Shown one piece after another: positions 10,350-22,021 of a stretch of 64,000 nt of DNA. The DNA is from Symsagittifera roscoffensis (Eukaryota > Xenacoelomorpha > Acoela > Convolutidae). Within the stretch, counting starts at the first letter, position 1; every line of letters starts with the position of its first letter. A program made the translations under genes and the position numbers. The stretch lies in NCBI RefSeq assembly GCF_963678635.1, contig NC_087063.1, positions 37,214,759 through 37,278,758 of the forward strand, written 5' to 3'. The notes beneath the pieces are model-generated. The model made no database searches, was not told the DNA's origin, and saw nothing but the letters and a program-made list of their open reading frames with translations.

Positions 10350-10728
10350 TGAGTTAAGATCTTATTGGTTAACTCATAGAGTAATTTCAGATAGGTTACA
10401 GCGTTTGCTCGTCACGCTATCTTATTTTCGGCCGGATAGATTCGTGCAACTTCTTAGTCTAATACCGATCTTAATCTTACTCTTATATCTCCTAGTCTCA
10501 ATAGATCTAGAGTATACTAGTTTATTACGAGTCGGTCTCTTGGAGATAGCTACTAAGTTCTAAGTTAAATTCAAATATCTCTGGTGCTGAAATTACAAGT
10601 ATTTTCAGCACTTACAAATAAGTGGGTTGTTAGTTTGATGGAGTATGATTGGTTAGTATTCAATATTTTATAGGGATAAAACATTAGAATTATATCCAAT
10701 AATAAAAACTAGTTTAGATCTGGTTCCA
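10350..10728 (-). repeat. 3' LTR of the giant element
   Basis: Begins TGAGTTAAGATC and ends GGTTCCA on plus, pairing with 38,339-38,706. GTAC stands immediately outside. Just inside (10,740-10,790), read on minus, is a purine-rich AGAAGAAAATCAAAGAAAA stretch that may be the polypurine tract, although it is about 20 bases from the LTR edge. Confidence 0.9.
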
Positions 10729-12198
10729 CCCATCCGGAGTTTACAGAGTTTTCTTTTTTCTTTGATTTTCTTCTCTAAGGGAGGATGGATGATGATCGTT
10801 TGGGTATCGCGAGCATACTGTCTTTCCGTTCTTGAAGAAGGAAGTTCTGGAAGGAGTGATCCTTATCCGTTTGTTCCAGGCTAATCCAGCTTCCTGGAAT
10901 CGTTGATATCAACTTGTTCTTCGACTACTGTGACCAATTGTCACTGTTGTTTCTGGAGATCGGATTGTGATCTCTGATCAGTTGTTGTGATCATTGGTTC
11001 TTGGTTCTGTTCCGTAGAGAACAGGGTTCCAATCTCATTCGGGAATGGCGCGGAGTTGGATGAAGTACCTAGCGACTCGGATCTGTACGTATACTTGAAC
11101 ATCGAGATAGCCATTGGTATGGTTCAAAGGGGTTTCTTTGCTGCGATGCCAAGTCGTTCTTTCAATCCTTTGAGTGGTGACTGTAGGCAGCATATCGGTT
11201 GTGTTTTGCAATTCTGTAGTTGGAGTGTGACTGGATCGTCAAGTTCTTTAGTGCTCGTCTTTGGGTTGTGTGTATGTGTATACTGCATTATATCATTCAC
11301 ATATACAAATCTTTGTTAGTTTTGTTTATATTTATGATCTTTTATTAATTTTTTTTCGCAAAAGCATTTTTCTTTAGTTTGGTTATTTTTTGAAGAGCTA
11401 CTCACCCTTGAGTAACTCTCGTCAAAAATTGGGAGAGGGTCAAAAAGCGTGGATGTAGCACGGTGGGTTAGGCCGGCTATAGAGCATGTTCAGGACGTCC
11501 CTTCTGGTGGGTTAGGCCAGGAGTAGGGAAGAATAACGTGCTTTTTTTTGTGGGGTCCTGTTTTGTGTTAACCTTTTATGTCTTTTTTGTTATTGGGTTT
11601 TTCTTTTGTTGTTTTGGCTGTGTCCTTTTCTCAAAAATCAAATAACTTGGTTTGGGTTTGTCATGCGACTTTTTTTGTAATTTATTCGTTCTTTTTGGAG
11701 TTATGAATAGTCTTTAAAAGAATAAATTTATTTGAAACATTTATAAATTTTCTACTTGAAAATTACAATTTTACTATTTTTCGGGGGTTGAAATTATTAA
11801 TTTATTTTCATCGTGAGTAGATTTACTGCTTATGCGGAAAAGTTTATGTATCAGTTTTTTGCTGTTTGGGAAAAATTGTACTGCTTTATTTGCAGCGGTT
11901 TGTTAATAAAATTTATAACTTATGAAAAAAATTCTGTTTTTTATTTCGTTTTTCTTTTTGGTAGATGATTGTGCTGTGAAAGCTAAAGAATAGAAAAAAC
12001 CTTTTGTGAAAAATGGTTAGTTTTATTTCAAAATTATTAGTATAATTTTTTAAATTCATATTACCTAATCGTCGGGGAAGAATCCATGGGGGAAAACGTC
12101 GTGAATGACTTCGGATGAGGCTAGTAATTTTGCCAGCATGAGAATAAAGTTTTTAGTTTGAAGTAGTGGCCAAAGCAATTGAAGTGCTCTGATGGTCT

Positions 12199-13077
12199 TT
12201 AGTTCTTCGGTGCCAGGTGCAAAATCATACGGAGAATTTTGAATAAGTTGAAGAGCTTATGATTATATTTAGTGTCATGTATGAATTCTAGGATTGGGAC
12301 TTCGGAGAGCTGTAGGAATTCATGTGGGACGATGACTGGGCGGGATTCTTCTATATTAAAGTTCTTGGTTAAGGTGAAGCATATATACATCTGGGTGATG
12401 GGGTCATACTTTCGGAGGATGCCTTGGAAGTTAGTATCTTTAATACAATACGTGAAATTAACAAAAAATGGTGAGGTGTATTTGGAGTTAACGAATTGAT
12501 ATCTATGGTGAGGTTGTCGTGACGGTGTGTGCAGTGTGTAATGATTTTGTATGAATCGGTAGTAATTATAAGTAAGTGTTTGTTTATTACGTAAGATGAT
12601 GTCGTGTGAACAGTGCAAATCACGTTCTTTCGGTGTGAGAAAATGAAAGGTTAGTGAGAAAATGTTAAATTTATTATAATAAGGTTCATAAGCCTGAATA
12701 TTATGAAGTGCTTCTGAAATGATGTGATTATGTTTCTTATCTAGAGAATTGAGAGTAAAAACATAAGGTGTTCGGATGAAAAACTTTTCTGTTAGTTGAG
12801 GGTTAGCAAATTTGTCGTCATCTAGAAAGTGATCTTCGTTAGGTCTAATGATATCATGATCGTAGAATTCGATGGAATAGTCGTTAGCTTTAGGTGCAGT
12901 GAATGAAGTTAATAATATTTTGTATCCTACGTGTGAAAATTTTCTTGGTAATAGTGCTGTGTTGAGTCGAATGAGGTCGTTTTTACATCGTTCAAAATCT
13001 TTTGGTGTTTCATTTAGTGGTAGTGATAGTGGGTTTGAGAAATGGTAGAATGATTGCCATGAGAGGGTGGGGTGCAA
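12199..13077 (-). CDS. Uninterrupted 292-codon ORF near the 3' end of the giant element, function unknown
   Basis: This is the longest open frame in the element. The predicted protein is rich in Phe, Tyr, His and Asn, with no signal peptide, clear membrane helix or known motif that I can recognise. Features include FERCKNDLIRLNTALLPRKF near residue 28 and several FSLTFHFLTP-like beta-strand-like stretches. It lies after the env-like unit, where some retroviruses keep accessory genes. It has no second copy in the window, unlike the env-like and gag-like parts. Its openness beside many broken neighbours suggests either chance or later loss of constraint. I do not assign a role. Confidence 0.6.
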   Translation of the reverse strand: MHPTLSWQSFYHFSNPLSLPLNETPKDFERCKNDLIRLNTALLPRKFSHVGYKILLTSFTAPKANDYSIEFYDHDIIRPNEDHFLDDDKFANPQLTEKFFIRTPYVFTLNSLDKKHNHIISEALHNIQAYEPYYNKFNIFSLTFHFLTPKERDLHCSHDIILRNKQTLTYNYYRFIQNHYTLHTPSRQPHHRYQFVNSKYTSPFFVNFTYCIKDTNFQGILRKYDPITQMYICFTLTKNFNIEESRPVIVPHEFLQLSEVPILEFIHDTKYNHKLFNLFKILRMILHLAPKN

Positions 13078-13368
13078 GACATGCTCATCAACGTAGTTAG
13101 AGTGTTCATTATCAGGGTCGAAATAGGCATAGATGTATTGGGGAAAGAGTGGTAAAATTATATTAAGGAATTCTTTAGTGTTTGTGTGATTAGGATGATC
13201 AATATATGATCGTGCTGTTCCGGGTTGAGAGGGAAACGGGTGATTTGGGAATTTTCTTTTGAAGGTTCTGTAAGCTCGGGTTGAACTGAAGGAGGATTGG
13301 CTAGATGTGGACGTTTGGGCTAATGAAGGGGTATAATTTGAAGAAGGAGTGGGAGGTGGCGGGTTTGA

Positions 13369-13839
13369 TTATGTTAGGGTTGATGAAAGTTGGTGAATAC
13401 TTAGTGTTTGAGGGTGTTGTAATTGCTGCTGAAGTGTGATTACACTATCTAATTCGTATGATAATTGTGTGTTGTCAGGGCAACTGTTGTTAGATCTATC
13501 ACTGGTTAAAGGGGAATATGTGGGTGTCACGTTGGACTTATGGGATGGAGTCAAGAGAGGGTCATTTCTTGTTTGGAAGTGGAGGGGTTGGAAAGGAGGT
13601 TGGGAATATGTGGATGGACTGGGTTCAGAGTGATCAAATTCATCAGGGGTCTCTTGATCGGAGTTTTTGAATTGTGAAATTGTATGGTATACATTTAAAT
13701 TCGAATTAGTATCGGAATCCATGCCGGATGAAGTGTTAACATGAGGTGATTCAGGTGGGGAAAAGCAAAAAGTGGTATGATAGGGATTTTTTTTAAAGAT
13801 TGACTGCGTGGGAAATGGAGCAGCGGAGTGATCCAACAT
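13369..13839 (-). CDS. Low-complexity Ser/Pro/Gln-rich ORF of the giant element, function unknown
   Basis: A 156-codon frame rich in Ser, Pro, Thr, Gln and Asn (for example PSPSTYSQPPFQPLHFQ), with no fold recognised. It lies just upstream, in the minus-strand sense, of the 292-codon ORF and could belong to the same accessory region. Low-complexity composition makes chance openness possible. Confidence 0.4.
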   Translation of the reverse strand: MLDHSAAPFPTQSIFKKNPYHTTFCFSPPESPHVNTSSGMDSDTNSNLNVYHTISQFKNSDQETPDEFDHSEPSPSTYSQPPFQPLHFQTRNDPLLTPSHKSNVTPTYSPLTSDRSNNSCPDNTQLSYELDSVITLQQQLQHPQTLSIHQLSSTLT

Positions 13840-13986
13840 GGCGGCTGATCGTGTGCTAAAAAGATGGTTGTTCTGAGAACGAAAAGATGTGGTATGGGTT
13901 GTTCAATTAGTTGTTCGTATGTGTCGTCAATTTGGGACTGTTGTGTTACTTTCTGTGGAAGTGGGCTTTGTGGATAGTTAGGTCTC

Positions 13987-16900
13987 GAAAATATGATATC
14001 TGTCAGTGCTATGTTTCTAAAACTTCGTGGTACTAACGATAATGGATGATTTTGATTTTGGTTTTGTAATGTGGTGCCGTAGGTGTTGTATTTGTGTTGT
14101 TTTGTGAATCGTCATATGTATTAGGTGTAGTTGCTAATTTTGTATTGTATTCTTTTATTTGGCGTCTAATAGTTTTTTGTTTTTTGAAATAGAGAAAACT
14201 CCAAAAAAATATTGCAAAGAGCATGCGTGCTAGGCTTGCTTGTCTGTTTACTTGTGTGTGTATAGCACATGTGTCTTGGATTCCTTTTAATAGAGAAGAA
14301 AGAAATCCAATAAAAGCAAACATTGCGTATAGTATAGTCAATCTTTCTAAGATGTAATAAGGCCATCCTTGAAAGACAAGAAGTTCATTTCTTAAATTTA
14401 CGAAGCTAAAAGTAATAATTGGTGATATATCCTGTGGTCTATATTTTTCGCCATTTAAATAAATGTAATCTTTGATGTCTTTTAAATATGCGCTGTAGTC
14501 TTGTGCGTAAATATCTGAAAAACCTGCTGTTTCTGCAAGTTTATGTAAGTTTTAATCTATAGATTGTCGTTGTATTTTGTGCATTTTTGTGAGTAAATCT
14601 TGAATTATTGTGAAGGGATGTGATGTTGAATGTCAGATTTAGAATACATGCCGATCGATTGTAAATCAATATTGGGGTTGCGGGCAATAGCTCTAAGGCT
14701 TTCAGGTGAAAACTTTTTTGACGGTTGCATGAGTGCAGGATATGGTGTAAGAAGATAGTATTTATCTTCGTCTGGGTTTAGTTGTACTACATTGTGGCTA
14801 TTTTCTGATTCACTTGGGACTGCTGTATCCCAAAATTAAGTTCTACGTGAAAGTGTGTCGCCAAATGTACTTTATTCTTATAGATTATGTGGATTCTTTT
14901 GTAGCATCTTTTATTTTCAAAAACATACAAAGGTGATACTTTTTTTGGTACAACTGTAACACCATAAAATGTTTCCTTCAAAGTCAAAGAAATTTGATCT
15001 GTTTCCGGATAATAAATATCCTGCATAATGTATTTTTAGAACTGCTAGTGCGAGTGACTGTAAAGATTGTGTTCTTTCGAGTTCGCATAATTGATGTAGT
15101 GTTTCTAATTCTGGTAATGACATTTCTCGAAAAATTCTGCTTATTGTTTAATCCAATCTTTGTCTCGTGGTTATATTTTTCCACCAATGTTTTCTGTGTT
15201 TTTAGTTTTTAGGAGTTTTACCGGGATATACGAATTTTCATCATTTGTTGTATGTTGTATTGCGTGTGGATTTTTATGACTTTTCCTGTATTCATTTCGA
15301 AACCTTGATCGTATTCAACAAGTCTTTCGGAGTATTGTGTTTTGTATAGTGGTTTGTTGTTTTTGAATGCAAGTTCTGTTTCTGGGTAAACTTGGAAACG
15401 TGTCAATTTATTTTCTATATTGTGAATGTTTCTAAACTTATAATTAATGTGCGTTATTTTTTTCCATGGTTTACATTTTCATAAGGAATGGATTCAACAA
15501 AATATTTTTGATGAAATTTTATCGCTCTAGCGTGGATTTTTGCTACTTGAAATGTGTTACGTGTGTCTTCGGGAAATCAAACTATTGTTGCTTGTGTTCG
15601 TGTAGTATGATCGCAATATCCTTGGTCAATTTTGCAAGGGAGTCTGATTTCTTGGTAAATTAGGTGTCATTTTTTAGATTTCGTGTCAATTGTACTTTTT
15701 CAAGTTGTATTTTCCAATCAAAAACATCACTTCCTGATATCCCTTATTTTTTGTGTCTGCTTTACAATTTGAGGGGGTGTTTATTCCAATATGTGGTATC
15801 CAATTTTTATCAGGAAGATCGTAAGTTAATCATCTGTGTGCGCCGTGGTATAAGAATTTATCGTCTAGTCTATTATGGCCTTGATATCTTTCAAGGTCGG
15901 CTTGACGTACGTAGTCTGGGAAAACTTGAAAGTTTACTAGTTTCTATTTGTACCTTTGTTTGATGTACTCTTTAACCTGAGAAACTTTTTTTTACAATCG
16001 TCAGGGTTGAGATGTAAAAGTCTTTTTATATTGCTTTGGTAGACAGATTCATGATTTAATCTCTTTTTGTTTCAGTTTGATACATGTGAACAATGTACTT
16101 TCTTCTCGGAAAATGTCACTGTGAATTCATATCCTGTGAGTGTTGTAGCTCGTGCTTTCGAGTACAGTGTAGCTATAATGTTTGTGCTTTCAATAGCTTG
16201 TGGTTCGGATTCATATTGTGTGACTTGGTTTATTGCATATTTATGTAGTGTCTTTTGTTCGTTTTCTTCACAATCATAGTGTGTGACTAGTAAATCCTGA
16301 GATCCTGTTTGGGGGGAAAGATTGTGATTTGGTTCGGAAAAAGTGAGAAAAAAAGGGTTTGTAGTCTGATTATCTTTAAATGATAATGGCTATGATAATC
16401 CTGAATATGGGTTATAAAAAGTTTTATATCCAACTGTCTTTTTTGTGTATCTATCGTATTTGTAGATGATTTCTGTTGTTATAAATGGCGGAGGTAAAGA
16501 TTGAGCTCTGATATTCGCGGAAGCTAAGGGAAATGGGTGTTGAACTATTTTATTTAGTCTTACTGTGATTTCGAATTTGAGTGTTAGACTATCCTGTTGT
16601 AGTATTTGTATGTTATGTTCTTGTATATCTTTGTGGATATCGTGTCTATATTGTAATCGGTTTGAAGCCCAGTTGTGTAGTCTACTAATTTCTTGGTGTT
16701 GAACAAATAAAGGAGGGGGTGCTACGAATGTCTTCCAATCTAATCGTAGAGGTGTATTATTAGATGATTGTTCTTGATATCGGGCGTCAAGATTTGTAGG
16801 AAATTTCAAAGGAAAACATGTTGGTGATATTTGAGTTGAAGAGGGGGTTGAGAGAAGTGAAAGTGTTTCTGGTAGGGTTGATAATGTTGTAACAGATGAA

Positions 16901-18737
16901 ACGTCAATTGGGTCGCTTACTAAATTTTGTTCACCTTGAGTGAAGGCTTGTGTCATCCAATATAGTAGATGTTCTGTAGTAGCTGGGGGATTAAAAGGAT
17001 TTTCTTGAATTTGTTCCGATGTGGGAATTGTACCTGAATAGTCTGATGGTATATTTGAAGTGCCTTGTTGTGATGCGGTTAGGAGAGTACTTTGAATTGT
17101 ACTGCTGGAAAGGTCTAAAAGATTTGCTATTGGTGATTGGGGTATTTTGAATTGTACTCGAGGGGTTTGCATTTTTCTACTACGTCTTGGATGTATAATT
17201 TGTCTATTTATTTCGAGTTTCGAGTGTGTTTTGGTTTTGCCTCATGTGTCGTACTCTTTTAAGATCTTGTTGGAGAGGGGGATATATGTTATATGTTGGT
17301 TCGTAGTGTGGTTGGCTTAAATGTGCGTGGCGAACAACTGGTTCTAGTGGTTCAGATAATCGTGCGTGTCTTTCTTCAAAAGTATATGGATTGTCTTGAA
17401 AACAAATGCGTGTTGATGATTGCGGGTTGTTTGTTTGATTACTTGTTGGCGTTGATTGAGGTTCTTGGGATGTTGTTGGTGGGGACTGATGTGGGGGTTG
17501 TTGATTAGCAATTTTGGAAAAAAATTTTATAGAAAATTATTTACGAAGAAATTTTATGTTTTTTTGTTGTATACTTCGATGGAGAGAATTAAAAAAATTG
17601 TTGCTCAGGCGAAAGTGATGATACCTTTTTTTATGCATTTGCATATTGTCAATAAGAGGGATGTCAGAAATGTGAGAAAAACTTTGAAAGTAGAAAAACG
17701 TCCGTCCTGCAAAATATATTTTGAAACATTTCTAAAGTTACTGAATGATCGTACCTGTGTAGGTGATCAAGATTTTTGGCAAGGTTTATGTAGGTTTCAG
17801 ATAGGGGATAAAATATGTGAAAAAGTTGAAAAAAATTATCAAAAAGAGTATTAAAATTTCTGAAGTATCAGCTAGTAGTATGATAAAAAATTTGAAAAGA
17901 CTGAATGTGTTGCTACAAAAATTGAAAATATTTGTCGAAAGTGTTTAACTGTTTCAGAAAGAAGCATTGAAGAAATGATTTGTTTTGTCGAAGTTTTTTT
18001 TATTTTTTTGAGGCTAAATTCGAGTGTGGTTGTTTGACAAGTGGGTTGGGTTTCGGCAATTTTTGTTGAGGGAGAATTTTGGTGTCTCGCAGGGGTCTTC
18101 CTAGTTTTATTTTTATTTATGGGATAGTTGGGGATATTTAAGAGATATTCGTACTTAAAGCTAAATGATCATGTTCATTTTGTTCTTTAGGCTAAGTATG
18201 TATTTTTGCTTGATGGAGTTTTGATGTCTAATTTGGGAAAAAAGTGTTTATCTTTGTTCTAATTTATAGGGAGGGTTGTAATTTTGAGATTCTGTTTATT
18301 CCAGTTGTCAATTTTTAGCGGGTTGCTTATTCTTGACCTAAAATTCTCTAAGTTATAGTTAGAGATACGCTTCAAGGTGAAGTTTTGTCGGCTAATGAAG
18401 TCGTGTCTTTAAAATAAGGTGATGGTTCGGAAAGATTCCTATTGGCTGAATTATATTGTTCAAGTGCCTTTTCATTATGAAATTTAGAGAAAATGTACTT
18501 GTATCTGAAATTATTTAAAGAGATGAAAATGTTGATCAAATTTAAAGTGATTGCTGGAATTCAACTTTCTTTAATATTTTAGGTTGTGGAATAATGTTTT
18601 ATAAAGTTTTCGTGGCTGATTTCGGAGTCGTGATGATTGTCTGTGTAGAGACTTTTCTTTTTGATCTTGTGGCAGAATTTGCTCTTCTTACTTTCGATTT
18701 TTTCTTTCTGTCTGAGGTATCTCTTTCTAATCTAAAT
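13987..18737 (-). mobile_element. Env-like/accessory unit, copy I (longest)
   Basis: The largest of three tandem units after integrase. Its parts on minus are a spacer (17,759-18,737), a 260-codon frame (16,390-17,172) with a Pro/Thr/Ser-rich start and a DWKTFVAPPPLFV...RLHNWA region, then shorter pieces, and at the far end a membrane segment (ILYAMFAFIGFLSSLL and ARMLFAIFFWSFLYF, about 14,160-14,366). A terminal membrane anchor after integrase suggests an envelope-like protein, but I recognise no diagnostic env motif. Copies II and III lack about 0.4 kb (near 14.83-15.23 kb) and about 1.1 kb (near 16.7-17.76 kb) that are present here. Broken. Confidence 0.65.
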
Positions 18738-21700
18738 TTTCGAAAATATGATATCTGTCAGTGCTATGTTTCTAAAACTTCGTGGTACTAACGATAATGG
18801 ATGATTTTGAGTTTGGTTTTGTAATGTGGTGCCGTAGGTGTTGTATTTGTGTTGTTTTGTGAATCGTCATATGTATTAGGTGTAGTTGCTAATTTTGTAT
18901 TGTATTCTTTTATTTGTGCGTCTAATAGTTTTTTGTTTATTGATGTAGAGAAAACTCCAAAAAAATATTGCAAAGAGCATGCGTGCTAGGCTTGCTTGTC
19001 TGTTTACTTGTGTGTGTATAGCACATGTGTCTTGGATTCCTTTTAATAGAGAAGAAAGAAATCCAATAAAAGCAAACATTGCGTATAGTATAGTCAATCT
19101 TTCTAAGATGTAATAGGGCCATCCTTGAAAGACAAGAAGTTCATTTCTTAAATTTACGAAGCTAAAAGTAATAATTGGTGATATATCCTGTGGTCTATTT
19201 TTTTCGCCATTTAAATAAATGTAATCTTTGATGTCTTTTAAATATCCGCTGTAGTCTTGTGCGTAAATATCTGAAAAACCTGCTGTTTCTGCAAGTTTAT
19301 GTAAGTTTTAATCGATAGATTGTTGTTGTAGTGTGTCCATTTTTGTGAGTAATTCTCGAATATGTTGTGAAGGGATGTGATGTTGAATGTCAGATTTAGA
19401 GAATATGACGATCGATTGTAAATCGATATTTGAGTTGCGGGCAATAGCTCTAAAGCGTTCAGGTGAAAACTTTTTTGACGGTTGCATTAGTGTAGGATAT
19501 GGTGTAAGAAGGTAGTATTTATCGTCGTCTGGGTTTAATTGTACTACATCGTGGCTATTTTCTGATTCACATGGGAATGCTGTATCCCAAAAATAAGTTC
19601 GAACGAATTTTCATCATTTGTTGTATGATGTATTGCGAGTGAATTTTTATGACTTTTCCCGTATTCATTTCGAAACCTTGATCGTATTCAACAAGTATTT
19701 CTGAGTATTGTGTTTTGTATAGTGGTTTGTTGTTTTTACATGCAAGTTCTGTTTCTGGGTAAACATGGAAACGTGTCAATTTATTTTCTATATTGTGAAT
19801 GTTTCTAATATTATAATTACTGTGCGTTTTTTATCTAGGGTTTACAATTTCATAAGGAATGGATTCAACAAAATATTTTTGATAGAATTTTATCGTTCTA
19901 GCGTAGATTTTTGCATCTTGAAATGTGTTACTTGTGTCTTCGGGAAACCAAACTTTTGTTGATTGTGTTCGTGTAGTAGGATCGCAAAATACTTCGTCAA
20001 TTTTGCAAGGGAGTCTGATTTCTTGGTAAATTAGGTGTCATTTTTTAGATTTCGTGTCAATTGTACTTTTTCAAGTTGTATTTTCCAATCAAAAAACATC
20101 ACTTCCTGATATCCCTTATTTTTTTGTGTCTGCTTTTCAATTTGAGGGGATGTTTATTCCAATATGTGGTATCCAAATTTTATCATGAAGATCGTAAGTT
20201 AATCATATGTGTGCGCCGTGGTATAGGAATTTATCGTCTAGTCTATTATGGCCTTGATATGTTTCAAGTTCGGCTTGACGTACGGAGTCTGGGAACACTT
20301 GAAAATTTACTAGTTTTCTAGTTGTACCTTTGTTTGATGTGATCTTTAATCTGAGAAGATTTTTTTTACAATCGTCAGGGTTGAGATGTAAAATACTTTC
20401 TATATTGCTTTGGTAGAAAGATTCATGATCTAATCTTTTTTTGTTTCAGTTTGATACATGTGAACAATGTACTTTCTTCTCGGAAAATGTCACTGTGAAT
20501 TTTTATCCTGTGAGTGTTGTAGCTCGTGCTTTCAAGTACAGTGTAGCTATAATGTTTGTGGTTTCAATAGCTTGTGGTTCGGACTCATATTCTGTGACTT
20601 CGTTTATTTATGTAGTGTCTTGTGTTCGTTTTCTTCACAATCATAGTGTGTGACTAGTAAATCCTGAGATCCTGTTTGGGGGGAAAGATTGTGATTTGGT
20701 TCGGAAAAAGTGAGAAAAAAAGGGTTTGTAGTCTGATTATCTTTAAATGATAATGGCTATGATAATCCTGAATATGGTTTATAAAAAGTTTTATATCCAA
20801 CTGTCTTTTTTGTGTATCTATCGTATCTGTAGATGATTTCTGTTGTTATAAATGGCGGAGGTAAAGATTGAGCTGTGATATTTGCGGAAGCTAAGGGAAA
20901 TGGGTGTTGAACTATTTTATTTAGTCTTACTGTGATTTCGAATTTGAATGTTAGACTATCCTGTTGTAGTATTTTCATGTTATGTTCTTGTATATCTTTG
21001 TGGATATCGTGTCTATTTTGTAATCAAATTGAAGCTGAGTAGGTGATCAAGAATTTTGGCAAGATTTATGTAGGTTTGAGATAGGGGATAAAAGATGAGA
21101 TAAAATCTGAAAAAAATTATCAAAAGGAGTATTAAAATTTCTAAAGTATCAGCTAGTAGTATGATAAAAAATTTGAAAAAGACTGAAAGAATTGCTACAA
21201 AAAAATGAAAATTTTTGTCGTAAATGTTTAACTGGTTGAGAAAGAAGCATTGAAGAAATGATTTGTTTTGTCGAATTTTTTTTTATTTTTTTGAGGCTAA
21301 ATTCGAGTGTGGTTGTTTGACAAGTGGGTTGGGTTTCGGCAATTTTTGTTGAGGGAGAATTTTGGTGTCTCGCAGGGGTCTTCCTAGTTTTATTTTTATT
21401 TATGGGATAGTTGGGGATATTTAAGAGATATTCGTACTTAAAGATAAATGATCATGTTTATTTTGTTCTTTAGGCTAACTATGTATTTTTGCTTGAGGGA
21501 GTTTTGATGTCTAATTTGGGAAAAAAGTGTTTATCTTTGTTCTAATTTATAGGGAGGGTTGTAATTTTGAGATTTTGTTTATTCCAGTTGTCAATTTTTA
21601 GCGGGTTGCTTATTCTTGACCTGGATGTCTCTAAGTTATAGTTAGAGATACGCTTCAAGGTGAAGTTTTGTCGGCTAATGAAGTCGTGTCTTTAAAATAA

Positions 21701-22021
21701 GGTGATGGTTCGGAAAGATTCCTATTGGCTGAATTATATTGTTCAAGTGCCTTTTCATTATGAAATTTAGAGAAAATGTACTTGTATCTGAAATTATTTA
21801 AAGAGATGAAAATGTTGATCAAATTTAAAGTGATTGCTGGAATTCAACTTTCTTTAATATTTTAGGTTGTGGAATAATGTTTTATAAAGTTTTCGTGGCT
21901 GATTTCGGAGTCGTGATGATTGTCTGTGTAGAGACTTTTCTTTTTGATCTTGTGGCAGAATTTGTTCTTCTTACTTTCGATTTTTTCTTTCTGTCTGAGG
22001 TATCTCTTTCTAATCTAAATT
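18738..22021 (-). mobile_element. Env-like/accessory unit, copy II
   Basis: Repeats copy I from the word GAAAATATGATATCTGTCAG onward, but in a shortened form, and is nearly identical to copy III at a period of 3,283-3,287 bases. It contains the same membrane segment (about 18,930-19,122) and the same tail frame (20,757-20,978). Broken. Confidence 0.85.

Noticed and set aside
10987-11319. 110-codon plus-strand frame inside the giant element
   Set aside because: Lies antisense to the element, with no domain, no splice context and no second copy; likely chance.
14820-15235. The part missing from env-like units II and III, considered as a spliced intron captured by reverse transcription
   Set aside because: The missing part has GT-AG-like edges on minus, but the shortened units carry a few extra bases at the joint, so it is not an exact splice. 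A deletion fits better.
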